Assembly (NCBI GenBank): GCA_964016875.1
Contig: OZ024718.1
Coordinates: 9,305,001-9,369,000, forward strand
Origin: Fallopia convolvulus
Lineage: Eukaryota > Streptophyta > Magnoliopsida > Caryophyllales > Polygonaceae
DNA: 64,000 nt
Reading direction: 5' to 3'
The translations under genes and the position numbers were made by a program. The notes under the pieces were generated by a model, which had not been told where the DNA came from, did not search any database, and saw only the letters and a program-made list of their open reading frames with translations. Shown one piece after another: positions 12,159-23,605 of the stretch. Every line of letters starts with the position of its first letter. Position 1 is the stretch's first letter.

Positions 12159-13550
12159 ATGATGGGGAGAAGAGTTGACCGGGAGATTTTCGCGGTGGTT
12201 GTGGTGGCGGCAGCACTGTTGCATTGCGCGGAGGCCAGGAGAACGTTCGTGGTGGGAGATAGCTTGGGCTGGACGGTACCTCCCAACCCCAACACTTACG
12301 CTATCTGGGCTTCTAGTCATTCTTTCGCCGTTGACGATATCCTCCGTAAGCAAAAACAAAATTGTGTTTATTTTATACACCTTTTAATTAGAATTTTTTT
12401 TTTACAATGTAGTTGCACCATATATTTTAAGAGCAATCATATAGTTTTGCGTGAAAGCGGCAGTGTTGAAATAAAAAGTTATCCCACATCGAGATTCATG
12501 ATAAAACTTGCCCACCATATAAATCCATGGGTTACTCGATCCTTCTATTGCGAATAGGTTTTAAGATGAAATCCCACGGACTTATGCGTTAACACTAATG
12601 CGCATATGCATGTTCAGTTTGAGCCCTAATGGGCTAGCCGGCAACTTTATCGATCTGATACATGGACAATGTGATATATTGGTTTAGCATTCAACTGAAC
12701 TTTCTCGATCTTTATGAACAAAATCCGTATAAAAAAGGTAATTCTTGAGAAGTTATTGCTAGATTATCACAAACATCCTTTCAATATCGTTATATTGAAA
12801 GGATTGAACATGATAAATTAGGCCGACGAGTTGTCTATGCTGCGTCCAAATATTGGGCCCAAATGAAAATTGGGCTGGACCAGGATCTAAGTATATTTCT
12901 CCGAAGCTAAAGATTAGCTACTGTATTTTTCTTGGTCGAAAGCTGGGGATAATACTTTTGTTGTTTGATTATTGTGGATCGATATAGAGTTCAAGTTTGA
13001 GAATGGAAACCACACGGTTGCAAAAGTGAGCAAGGAAGCATTCGAAGCATGCAACGGCAGCTCCCCCATGTTGATCCGCCGTCAATCCACCGCCTTCATC
13101 TTCCTCAACACCACCGGCCTCAAGTTCTTCATCGACACCGTCGGTGACCACTGCCTCAAGGGCCAAAAGGTGGCCGTCAACGTCACCCTCCCACCCTCTG
13201 CCCCACCTCCACAGCCACCATCATCACCACCACCAACTAACAATCCATCGCCACCGAGTAACACCCCTCCTGCCTCTCCGACATCACCTCCTCCTCCTCC
13301 ATCTCCACCGAGTAACACCCCTCCATCTCCGGCAACAGCGCCTCCTCCAACCACCACACCCACCTCTCCTCCAACTACAACACCAAGCCCGGCGCTTCCT
13401 CCCCTAAGCTCGAGCAGTCCTCCTCCTAATGCTGCCGGCCCCACGTCTCCTCCTCCACCGCCGCCACAAGGATCAGCGTCTGCCGCCACTGGTGCTTCGC
13501 TTGGTGGGGCACTCATGACAATTGCTTTGGGGTATTTGGTTTGGAGTTGA
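12159..13550 (+). CDS. phytocyanin-like protein, cysteine copper ligand replaced by Asp, proline-rich tail
   Basis: Exon 1 is 12159-12345 and exon 2 is 12988-13550, joined in phase 1; 249 aa. Signal peptide about 1-26, then RTFVVGDSLGW and the cupredoxin-like domain to about residue 128. His71, His117 and Gln122 are at ligand positions and Cys84/Cys118 can form the disulfide. The cysteine ligand position is Asp112 (FFIDTVGDHC, codon GAC), so a normal type-1 copper site is not expected. That places the protein functionally with early-nodulin-like proteins. A long Pro/Ser/Thr region (about 128-228, repeated SPPP and NTPP) looks arabinogalactan-like, followed by a hydrophobic GPI-type end. Two adjacent ATGs (12159, 12162) could start translation. 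The coding frame is otherwise intact; the ORFs antisense to exon 2 are GC-skew shadows. Confidence 0.9.
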
Positions 13551-16500
13551 TGATTACATTGTATTAAAAAACAGTGAGTGTGGTACAAATTTTTTTTGAC
13601 GAGACCCTTTTCATATTCAATTTGCCAAATATTGATTGCTAAATATATAGTGAATGTTAATAATTTTATTCTCAAATGAGGTTTGATATTTAGTCTTCTT
13701 TTCTATCTCATGATCTATAATACATGAGTTATCGATCGGGCAATTAAGTTTTAACAGATTTTTTTTTTCTAGTGTGCAACAAAAAAAAAAAAAGACCATT
13801 CATGATGATCATCATGTTTTGTCCCTAATCAGGTTTAGCAATCAATACAAATGCATTGTCTTGGATCAACTACATATATGTACATCAAAGCGAGTCTGAT
13901 CGATCAAATTTAAGTGGGTTTACATTAAATATTGTTGATTCAGGATATTTAGCATAACACAAACATTTAAGGCGTACTCGGATGTTGTTGGTTGTTTACT
14001 CGTCTAAAAATTAGGTAACGTGATTACCAAATGCCGTGCAGGACCCACCTGCCAAACACTCTTGTGGGAATCCTCCAAATCCACCAAACATAGGCAAAAT
14101 TTAAGTCATGCCACGACTTCTTTGGCTATACATTCCCAAATCGGTATCCAATAAATGACTATTTTTTTTTAGTTTAGGTGAAAATGGAGGACTGATATTA
14201 TAAAATCAAGATTTAGGAGCATATTTTAACACAAAAACCTTAATTTAATGTGTTCGTATAAACTTAAACCTTATGAATAAACATATGAGTTGTGCAAACA
14301 ATTCAAGAGAATAGGATACCATAATTTTGGGCTCTCATATATTTTTCAAAAACCATAAATGATTGAGCTATTCAGTTTCAACTTACGTATAGAAGAATTG
14401 TTGCTAGAAATTTAAAAAAAAAACACGTACAATTTCGACCAAAAAAAAAAACACGTACAATAATAGTTTGACTTAGACCATAAATAAAGAATTACCGTTT
14501 GACGACTAGCTAATTTGTCTTTCTTGATTATTATTTCCCCCCTATGTCTTCGCATTCTAGATGTTTTTTATTAGTGATTGCCATTCACTATGCCCCGCGT
14601 GATTGCCTCCTACTTCCCCAATTAATCTTCCGTATAATACAGGTGCCAATTATGACCAAGAAAAATTAGAATGCAATTTCTCAAACTCAGTTTTCTTGTG
14701 TCCGGCCGTATCATTCTGTTTAATTTGTATTTTGTAATTGATGTAACATCATATAGATGTAGACTTGGTCAGCTTTTCAAATTATCTTACTAAAAATCAT
14801 AGATAAATTTCATCGTCATAAAAAAATAAGAACAAGATTTTTCTCCGATTAGATATGCGTCCAAAAGAAACATTTGAATTAGGGGTCTGATCATACGGAA
14901 TATGAAAACTTAATAACCAAGTGTACCAGTGCAAATCAAGTACGTAACTCGAATGCACTATCTTAAATCTTAATAAGACGTTTCTAGCTAGCTAGTATAT
15001 GATCCTCCGGGTTAAAAAAATATAAGCAAAAAAGTCAAACAGCAAATAATAATAACGCAACGTGTGTAATGTTTGATAAAAGAAAGGCGGTTAAAAGTAT
15101 ACTTGTCAAAACATTATTTCAGTCCAAAATCAATCAATTCTTTGAATTTGGGTAGAGCATAATAAGAATTAAGAAGTATTCCACCAAAAAAAGTATTCAA
15201 ACAAAAATAAAGTTACAACCGAAACCTAATTAGAATTTGAGAATGTGAAGTGTTAATGTATATATAGGTTAAGTTTTCCATTTTGAGGAACTAAAATATT
15301 ATAAGAAAATTAATACAAAATTAATTTTAACAAATAATTAATCTTAAATAAATATAACTCAATAAATTTAACCTAAAATTTTATAAGTAAATTAATAAAA
15401 AAATTTAAAAATAATTGATCTTAAATAAAGATAACTCAACAAATTGGTTAAATTTTTCATTTTGAGGAACTAAAACCCTACAAGAAAATTGATAAAATCT
15501 TTTGAAAAAAAATATTAATCTTAAATAAATACTCACTAAGCCCTTAGACATAGGTTCGAAAAATCGTTAATATACAGACTTGTAAACGAACCAATCTAAT
15601 AAAAATCTTAATTGATGTAATTTCTCGAACCTCAATAGACAATAGTTCACAAAATTTAAGATATCCGAGCAGATCTTGTTCTAAAATCGTTTCCTGATTT
15701 GATTAATTTAACCACCCTTAGATTTTTGAAACATGAGAGAAGTTTCCGTTTATTTTTAAACTAGCTACTCTTAAAGGCTTCGAACATGGATAAAAAATTT
15801 GTACGATTGAGAACTAGCCATTCTTAAAGACTTCGAATATGGATAAAAAAGTTTGTACGATTGAGACTAGCCATTCTTAAAGACTTGTGTGGGGTGGCCG
15901 AGTTATGTTCCCACATCAAATATTAAAAAATCTAATAAATAATATAAGTGAAATTCCTACGATTTAGAGTGAAACGTGGATCTGACCTTATATTAAAAAC
16001 TAATAATGAATAAAATTAATGTAATATTTTACTCTTTCGAAAGCTATGGCCCATCGTAATTTAAGAACATTTAGCTAATTAATTAAAAAATAGAGATAAG
16101 GTTAAGACACGGTTTGGCACTAGGGGAATTGCCATCTTAATGGAGGAGATTGAGCTTAATTTCACTATTCACTCGTTCCTTTTTTTTACCCTCCTACCCC
16201 AAAGAGAGAGATTTTCCACTAGTATGTTTCAGCTAAGTGGAGATTGCTGAACTAAACCTAAATACATTTTATCCATAAATTAAAATATTTCAAAACTGTC
16301 CTTATAACAAGAAACTGTTAATTGAACCGCCCAACTAGTTAGATATGGACATTAACGCAATTTCGTATCTGAACTTGAAACCTATCAAATAAATAGATTA
16401 TTCAAAATTCCACACATTATTAACGGAGTGAAGAAAAATCTCGAGTCCAAAAAACACGGTAATTGCCTTATTGGCAGAGAGACGCCAAAACAGCCTCCGT

Positions 16501-16600
16501 CCAAGTCCACCCCCCTCCCTTGCTCACCCACTTTCCACCGGTCCATCCCCCATCATATATGGAGCTGTTGACCGGTTCTACACCATCCAACGGCTCATCT
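13551..16600. other. AT-rich spacer with local tandem repeats
   Basis: No gene is seen. A degenerate repeat at about 15267-15520 carries the phrase CATTTTGAGGAACTAAAA twice, about 177 bp apart, with a smaller internal repeat of about 77 bp. A cleaner tandem repeat follows at 15760-15890. Confidence 0.55.
15760..15890. repeat. 53-bp tandem repeat, about 2.5 copies
   Basis: Units starting ACTAGCTACTC/ACTAGCCATTC begin at 15760, 15813 and 15866; the third is partial. Each contains a GGATAAAAAA...GTACGATTGAGA stretch. Non-coding. Confidence 0.75.
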
Positions 16601-16625
16601 TTCAACAAGCCCCCACTAACCCACA

Positions 16626-16631
16626 CACGTG
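16626..16631 (+). promoter_or_regulatory. G-box upstream of the third phytocyanin
   Basis: CACGTG in the context ACACGTGTC, about 75 bp upstream of the TATA box. This is the core bound by bZIP/bHLH factors and resembles an ABRE. Response to ABA or light is inference. Confidence 0.45.
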
Positions 16632-16700
16632 TCACTCATCCAGTCACCCTAGCCTTTCTTAACCCAGAACCCCACATCTCCCCTGTTCATTCTGACCTTC

Positions 16701-16707
16701 TATAAAT
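16701..16707 (+). promoter_or_regulatory. TATA box of the third phytocyanin
   Basis: TATAAAT lies about 150 bp before the start codon, placing transcription start near 16730 with a leader of roughly 125 bases. Confidence 0.65.
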
Positions 16708-16856
16708 ACCAAATACTCCCCATCACACCTCTCAAATTAACCATCTCTAAATCTCAGTTTTTCACCCTTCATCATAAGAACCAAACACGTCCTTAGAGCT
16801 TGCAAAAGAAGAAGAGAAGGGGGCAACCTGAGCAGAAGAATCTTTGACACAGTATA

Positions 16857-18813
16857 ATGGCAGGAGGAAAGCAGAGCAGCGTGAGATTTGGGGCCGTCTT
16901 AGTGGCGTGTTTGGCTGCTGCCCTAGTTCAAACCTCTTTGGCAGCTACATCCCACACGGTTGGAGGCAACTCTGGCTGGACGATCCCTTCTTCTTCTACC
17001 TTGTACTCTACATGGGCTTCTCAGCAGACCTTCAATGTTGGTGATTCTCTTGGTAAGTTTTTTTAATTACTCCTCCACACATTTTCTATTATATTTTTCA
17101 AGTATTGTTTAAAAATTCGAGTTCAAATCCATCCTACTGACTGCATGTATAATAAGGCTATGATTTTGAAAATGTCTCTCCAAAATAGTCATGTAATACA
17201 TAGTTCAAACTTAGAGTTGGTAACTTGGCACTAACTTGTTAAATCAAGCAAGTCATAAAACAGGACCTAGGAAAAAAGGCTTATTTTTGTATGAAGTTAT
17301 ACCAATGTTGACTTTTCTAGCCATCTTGTATGAAGTTTCTTTCTTTCTACAGTTTGGAAGTAGATTAGCCAGCTTACATTTGTCTCGGTGAATTGACAAG
17401 TGTATATTTTTTTGGTGGAAGAATTGACAAGTGTATATGTAACAACAAATTAGTGACCAGGTTGTCTAAGAGAAGGCGTATTTTTGTACGTATGCTTTTT
17501 CGTATACGTATGAGTACATTTAGAACGGAAACAGTACTGACTATCCTTAATCAAGGACCTTTTCTTTATGTTTACATCACTCTTGTAGCTTTCGTGCGGG
17601 GTAGAATTAATATAATGATGAATACCAACAAAAAAAGTTGTTCAATTAATGTAAAAAAGATTTTAACGTTAAATCCTTTAAAAAAAACAGAGTACTTAAA
17701 TGTATTCACAAAAGCATAAAACTCGATCACTATGGCTTTATGAATTCTTTTAGAGTCTAAATAAGTGCATATTTATGCTAAAAGTTATTGTTGTATAGAA
17801 AAAGTATGAATTCAACGATAGCTTATATTTATGTTGAAATTAAGTATTTTACAAAAGTTATTGATAAAAAGTACAAAGACAAGTTCTTTATTAGCCATCG
17901 TAATAAGCATAAAAATTATAAAACTTTCTACTTTTCAATAATTTTATTGTAGATTTTGTATGATTATATCTCCTATTTAGTGCTCGGTTGGCCTGATTTG
18001 TAAAGCCTATAGATGTCCTTTGTTTTTATTGTAAGATGCTTCGTGGGGCTGCGTGGTGCCTTTTTCTAAAGTGCGTTCTTACTTATTTACTCCAAAAAAT
18101 ATTTTAATGTAAAGTAGGAATCTTAGAAAAAAGGGTAGTCCTTTCTTTATTGGAAAGAATTTTCTTTCGATTAAATTACTGACCCCTAAATTAAAATAAT
18201 TAAAGCTTAATTGTATAAGTACTTTTGGGATGCAGTATTCAACTTCCAGACCGGAACACACACGGTGGCGGAGGTATCTAAGTCCGCCTACGACGCCTGC
18301 ACCACCACCAACCCCATCTCCACTGCCACCACCGGCCCCGCCACTATCAAGATCGCCACCGCCGGCACCCACTATTACATCTGCACCATCTCCGGCCACT
18401 GCGGCGCCGGTCAAAAGCTAGCCATCACCGCCACCGCCACCAGCTCCACTGCCCCGACTGCCGCCCCAACATCCGCCCCGACATCCTCCACCCCGTCTGC
18501 CGCCCCAGCTGCCTCCCCGACTTCCACCCCGTCTGCCGCCCCCACATCCGCCCCGTCTGCCGCCCCGACATCCGCCCCGACTGCCACCCCAACTGCCGCC
18601 CCCACATCCTCCCCAACCACCGCCCCAACTCCGTCGTCCTCTGGTGGCACAGCGACCACACCCTCCGGCGCCACCACCCCCGGTGCTTCCACCGTCCCTT
18701 CAGCAGGATCTCCATCCGGTGGCGCCGCCGCTTCCCCGCCTAGCTCCGCCACCATGGCCGGAGTCGGGTTAGTGATGCCCTTGATCATGATTGCTGCAGC
18801 TTTTTTGGTTTAA
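16857..18813 (+). CDS. phytocyanin, stellacyanin-type, with arabinogalactan-like tail
   Basis: Exon 1 is 16857-17052, the intron is 1183 bp, and exon 2 is 18236-18813; phase-1 join; 257 aa. Signal peptide about 1-30. Copper ligands are His74 (GTHTV), Cys115 (YYIC), His120 (SGHC) and Gln125 (GAGQK); Cys87/Cys121 is the disulfide, so a blue-copper site is expected. Residues about 133-235 are low-complexity Ala/Pro/Ser/Thr with repeated TSAP and SAAP units, typical of O-glycosylated arabinogalactan regions. The C-terminus (PLIMIAAAFLV) is hydrophobic, as for a GPI anchor. Exon 2 is far more GC-rich than its surroundings. G-box and TATA lie upstream and a likely AATAAA downstream. It most resembles the fourth gene (VACLA signal peptide, GTHYYI), suggesting those two are the youngest duplicates. 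Confidence 0.93.
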
Positions 18814-18970
18814 GCTAGGTAGATATCAGAGAGATCATTTGAGTTGAGGGATTAGAGTTCTTTTTATTATTATTATGTAAAATTGGGATTGTTTTGTATG
18901 TGATGTTTTGATTGTATTGTTCTTTTGTGACTCATTATCCATTTTATTATTGTACGTATTGTGACCCGAC

Positions 18971-18976
18971 AATAAA
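18971..18976 (+). terminator. polyadenylation signal of the third phytocyanin
   Basis: AATAAA about 160 bp after the stop codon in T-rich sequence. The spacer to 19305 holds short repeats of AAGTTGATCAT and nothing coding. Confidence 0.5.
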
Positions 18977-19339
18977 GTTTGCTACACTATTGGGCTCTGT
19001 TTTTGATAATTAACTACTTTGTTATTATCTCGATTGGATCTGAGTTAGCTACTTCATTCCGGAAAGTTGATCATCATTCTTGATACTAGTAACAAGTTGA
19101 TCATACTTGCCAACCAAACAAGTTGATCATACTTGATACGGAGTACCTGATGGTCAATACTAGTAACTCCGATGGTCAGTACTCGATAATTGTTGTTGAA
19201 TCCCATAGGCAGGCTAGAAATAACATGGCAAACTTAAACACCTCACTAGTCAAAGAAAAAGAAAGCAAAAGTGATTCCTGCCATACTAATAAATAACGCA
19301 TCGGATTTTTGCACACGAATTTTTAGCTTTTTGCACTAC

Positions 19340-19600
19340 GTCATTAAATGGCGTTTGAAATAAACGCTATCAAATGGCGTTTCAATTAAAAAATAATAAA
19401 TATTATGATTTTCAATGGGCGGAGAGTTTAGCAGCGTTTGGAAAAGCCATCCAATAGCGTTTGAAAAAACCATTACATAGCTTCCGGAAACGCCATCAAA
19501 TGGTTTCTGGAAACTCCATCAAATGGCTTCTGGAAAAGCCATCAAATGGCTTCTGGAAAAGCCATCAAATGGCTTCTGGAGACTCCATCAAATGGAGTTC
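19340..19600. repeat. left subterminal palindrome array of the MULE
   Basis: About nine copies of a short near-palindrome of the form GCCATCAAATGGC (with CGCTATCAAATGGCG and similar variants), spaced about 20-25 bp in the densest part. They are separated by TTCTGGAAA-like linkers and mirrored at the right end. Confidence 0.8.
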
Positions 19601-19773
19601 CATTTGTCCTACATTTTTGAAATTCTAACGGCTATATTCCAACGGATATATATATAACGGCTATATTATTCAACGGCTATATCATATCTCCTATATAATC
19701 CCTCCATTCTACATTCATTCATACTCATCTTTCTCTAAATAGTAAATTTTCAATACATTATTAATTGTAAACA

Positions 19774-21780
19774 ATGTCTTATGTTGGAGAAAGTTCATAT
19801 TTTGGCGGAGAAGATGCATCAAATTACGTTGGCCAAAATCCATCATATCATGAAGAAGGTGAAGGAGAAGAAGAAGAAGAATCGTTCGATCCGAGCAAAT
19901 GGTTACCGGTATGTATCTTTCGATCTAAAATTTGATCTATCGTTTAAAATGTGATACAATTGTTTAGAATTCGATATAATCATTTAGAATAGTGAACATA
20001 ATGAGAAATATGTATAATCGTTACAATAGCTATGATTTTAAATTTTTACATTCGTTTAAAGTTGGTATAATACTTTAGAATTTGATATAATTGTTTAGAA
20101 TTCGATATAATAAAAAAGGTGAAAGTAATTTGAATTGATATGATCATGTAGCTTTGTTATAATTGTGAAATTGGTTATAGTTTACAATTGTTAGATAATA
20201 ATAGTTTAGAATTGATATAATTGTTAAAATTTGTTATAATCGTTTAGAATTTGACGCATTATATGTAATTGTTTAGAGTTGATATGAGTTTCGTATGAAC
20301 AGCCATACGGTCCAGATTTTACAAAGGATTTTGTCAATGATCACTTGTGGGATCATAGAGATGAGATGATTGAGTGGGCTAGGCAAATCGGTCGAGATAG
20401 GATGATGATTTTGCTCATTGCAAACTCAAATGATAATTATGTCAAACTAACATGCGAGCAGTCCGGAAAGTCTAGATCGAAAAAGAAGATAGGATCCTCG
20501 AGGAAGTGCAACTGCCCTTTTAAATTGGTTGGTGCCGAATTAGGCATAATAGAAAATGGACTTTAGAGGCAAAGTCTGGCATGCACAACCATGAGCTCTG
20601 TACCAGTTTTCTTGGACACCCGTATGCTGGCCGAATGACCCCAGAGGAGCAAAATATGGTCATCAATGCTTCAGGATTGTTCTTGAGCCCGAAGGCTATT
20701 TCAAGTAAGTTGGTGGATGTTAACCCCCGAAATGTGACGTCCAAGAAACAGATATCAAATTTCAAGCAGAAAATATTGTTGTCCGATCGTGGTAAGTTGA
20801 CAGTGTGTCAATTAACACTACAATTCATGCACAACAAGGATTACAGAGTGCGGACATCAACTCGCTCGGGTTCTGGTGAGTTAGATATGATGTTCTTTGT
20901 CCACCCGAGTTCACTGCACTTGTTGAAGAAGTTTCCATTTCTGGTTGTTATAGACGCTACGTACAAGACAAACAGGTATGTTTTTAACTCGGTGTATTTG
21001 TCTCATTTGGAGTTTTTATTATGTTGTGTGTTGTTTGTGCTAAAACTCATTATAATGTATAGGTATAACATGTACTTGTTGGAGATGGTTGGTATGACAT
21101 GCACAAACCTGACATTTAACATTGGGTTTGCATTCATGTCCAAGGAAGACACTCCACATTTTGCCTGGGTTTTAGGGGAGTTGAGAAAATTATATGAAGA
21201 AATAGGTAAAATGCCAACAACCATTATGACAGATCGAGAACAAGCCCTTATAAATGCAATTACTGAGGTTTTCACCGAAGAAGAAGTGTAACATTTGTTG
21301 TGTTGGGTGCATATTAAAGCCAACATAAAAGCATATGCGCTTGACGTCTTAAAAGATGAGATACAAGCTCAAGCGTTTGCAGATCGATGTTGGGGATTGT
21401 TCATGTCAACCACCGAGGAGAGCTATGAAGTCAAACAACGAGAAATATTGAAGAATTGGCATTCTGGGCTCGTCGGTTATGTTGATAGGACGTGGCTTGA
21501 GCCTTATAAAATGAACATAGTGAGAGCTTGGACCGACAACCGACTTCACTTCTTCACTAGAACAACAAACAGGTATACTCTCATCTTAAAACCAATTTTG
21601 CTCATTTAATATATTAGAGTAAAAATTGAACGTCATAATTTCTATATTGACAGGGTGGAGGGAATGCACGCAGTTTTGAAGAAAACTTTAGATTCACCAG
21701 TTTTGAGCTTCAACACAATGATACAAAAGATTCATTATTCCTACTACTTCAGTATGCAGAGTAATACATTTAGAAAGTCT
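19774..21780 (+). pseudogene. MULE transposase (MuDR/FAR1-like), broken
   Basis: Likely exons are 19774-19908, 20303-20975, 21063-21572 and 21654-about 21780; the introns have GT-AG borders. The N-terminal part has an acidic stretch, then a zinc-binding FAR1-like region (CEQSGK, RKCNCPFKL, MHNHEL). The MULE catalytic domain (PF10551) follows with VVIDATYKTNR and MTDREQALINA carrying the first two acidic residues, and LLCWVHIK after them. Defects are a frameshift between about 20530 and 20560, an in-frame TAA at 21292-21294 (probably from CAA), and loss of the C-terminal part including any SWIM finger. It cannot encode an active transposase. Confidence 0.85.
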
Positions 21781-22410
21781 GCAGAGTAATACATTATTCC
21801 TACTAGTTCACTATCACAGGAGTAATTACTCTTTTTATGGGGAAAGATGACAGAGAAAGTCTGCAGAGTAATACATTTAGAAAAACAAACATCACTTTTA
21901 TTACTTTTTTTTAATCCACTTTTATTCATTTTTTAGGAAGGAAATCAGAAAACAATAATATATGTCACATTTAATTTATCCTGGTTTTATCATTCATTAT
22001 TCATACTAGTTCAGTATACGAGGGAGGGAGAGCCCATAAATTAAAAGGAAAATAATTGTACTACTATTAAACCAATGGAGACAGCAACAATGTGTACTAA
22101 TTTCGATCAGTACAGACGCTCAAACATAGACAAAAGAAGAATCCATAACCAGCACAATTAATCTCAATTTGATTGTAAATGTTACGTACCGATTTTGACG
22201 AACCAAAATGACTCGTACTCGGCGTCGGATTTGCCGACGTGCCCGTACCACCGGCCACCCCGTTGCCTCCACCACCAGCAGATTCGGGCTGGACCATCCC
22301 ACCGCCTCCACCACCAGCATCTGTTGCTCCGTCGGCCTGCTGACGGTCCGATCGGGTAGCCACCAGCCCTGGCTGTTGCTCCACCCTGGCTGAATCCGCC
22401 GCTGCACGAC

Positions 22411-22896
22411 CAGTGGCGTAGCCAGGAATTCGATCTAGTGGGGGCTAAATTTCTCTGGGTCAAATTCTTAGCTACATAAAAAATTTCAAGAATACAGAAT
22501 TTTTTTGTATAATTTTTTTTAAACAGATAGTGTTCTAAAAATACTAAACAGTCCCTAGACGTAGAGAGACCGCCAAGGCGTTCTAAACAGGCGCCTAGAT
22601 GAACTTGGTGGTCTTCTAACCGGGCTGGGAGACTAAGCGGGATAGGACCTTTTAGCTCCTAGACAAGACCTAAGCGGGGATTTTTAGAACAATATAAACT
22701 TTTTTGTATTTTTCTGTATAAAAAATATTGTATTACAAAACTCTTATTTTATATTTTTCATAAAAATATAAAATTAACCTAGTTTTTTGACTTTTTTTAT
22801 CAATAATCTTGTATTTATATATATATATATATATATTTTAAAAATAAAAATTGAGTGGGAATAGCCCCCACTCGCACCCTTCTCCCTCCGCCCCTG
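22411..22896. mobile_element. hAT-like element inside the MULE, 8-bp target duplication
   Basis: It starts CAGTGGCGTAG and ends CTCCGCCCCTG, imperfect inverted repeats of the CAGNGGCGGA type. It is flanked by perfect copies of TGCACGAC at 22403-22410 and 22897-22904. At 486 bp it has no coding capacity and contains a (TA)n run near 22817. It disrupts the minus-strand frame. Confidence 0.85.
22531..22691. mobile_element. 161-bp inverted-repeat insert nested in the hAT-like element
   Basis: A perfect 11-bp inverted repeat, TGTTCTAAAAA at 22531 and TTTTTAGAACA ending at 22691, bounds a GC-richer core with several GGCGCCTAG/CTAAGCGGG phrases. No clear target duplication. Probably a small MITE or a fold-back piece. 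Confidence 0.5.
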
Positions 22897-23099
22897 TGCA
22901 CGACCCTTCTGGATTGGCGGTCCGATCGTATAGCCACCAACCCCACCTATCTTGCCTCTAGGCTTGCCTTTCCAAATCCTTGACATTTTTTTGAGTCGTC
23001 GGAATGAACCGAGTAACCGACTGCAATTTCGTATCGGAATCGAAGGATGAAGACGACGAGTGCGGCGGAGACGCTAGGGTTTTAAACTAATTGGCGCTC

Positions 23100-23580
23100 T
23101 GAAACGCTATTGAATGGCGTTTGAGTTCGCTATTAAATAGCGTTCCATTTCAGCCCAAAACTCGTATGGGCCGATCCAATTTTGGCATCAACATGCTATA
23201 TTTAACTCCGTTTGATGGCTTTTGGAAACGCCATTTGATGACTTTCGGAAAAGCCATTTGATGGCTTTCGAAAAAGCCATTTGATAGCTTTCAGAAAAGC
23301 CATTTGATGGCGTCCTGGCCTAGCCTAAATTGTGTATGGGCCGGTCCAATTTTGACAATTATATGAAACGCCATTTGATGGCGTCCTGGCCTAGCCTAAA
23401 TTGTGTATGGGCCGGTCTAATTTTGACAATTATATGAAACGCCATTTGATGGCTTTTTTAAACGCCATTGGATGGCGTTTCAAAACACATAAAGCCAACA
23501 CCGAAGAAAAGATAATAATTTTAAAATCAAACGTCATTTAATAGCGTTTAAATTAAACGCCATTTAATGGCGTAGTGTAA
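23100..23580. repeat. right subterminal palindrome array of the MULE, with a 71-bp duplication
   Basis: About twelve copies of CGCCATTTGATGGCG-like palindromes. Within the array, 23300-23441 is a tandem duplication of 71 bp (phrase GCGTCCTGGCCTAGCC twice). Confidence 0.8.
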
Positions 23581-23605
23581 AAAGCTAAAAATTAGTGTGC
23601 AAAAA

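Larger units (their letters stand above)
22190..22986 (-). pseudogene. second, convergent reading frame of the MULE, split by a hAT-like insertion
   Basis: On the minus strand an ATG at 22986 opens a frame that stops making sense at the hAT-like insertion (22411-22896). It resumes beyond it and stays open to a good splice donor (GTACGTAAC, complement of 22189-22181). The product is Gly-rich with a basic start (MSRIWKGKPRGK) and two copies of a GGY/GLVATR...GP-type stretch. I do not recognise it. It may be an accessory MULE gene placed like mudrB (convergent to the transposase) or a captured host exon. The following exon was not found. Confidence 0.5.
19306..23605. mobile_element. Mutator-like element (MULE) with terminal inverted repeats, about 4.3 kb
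   Basis: The left end TTTTTGCACAC at 19306 and its inverted copy ending at 23605 start inverted repeats that match at about 90% over the first 78 bases by eye. Both ends continue into arrays of short palindromes. Inside are a decayed MULE transposase (plus strand) and a second convergent reading frame (minus strand). The 9-bp flanks (CGCATCGGA left, GCGTGAGCC right) do not match, so the target duplication has been lost or the element is rearranged. The right end abuts the 252-bp tandem repeat. Confidence 0.8.

Noticed and set aside
13082..13675. Long minus-strand ORFs opposite the proline-rich exon (also 18411-18788 and 63471-63995)
   Set aside because: Gly/Val-rich shadows of GC-rich Pro/Ser/Thr codons on the real coding strand.
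16463..16705. ORFs in the promoter of the third phytocyanin
   Set aside because: Upstream of the TATA box, no conserved domain, overlap with promoter motifs.
19480..19600. Regularly spaced repeats that could suggest a CRISPR-like array
   Set aside because: Plant nuclear DNA inside a MULE; repeats are palindromic subterminal motifs with near-constant linkers, not unique spacers.
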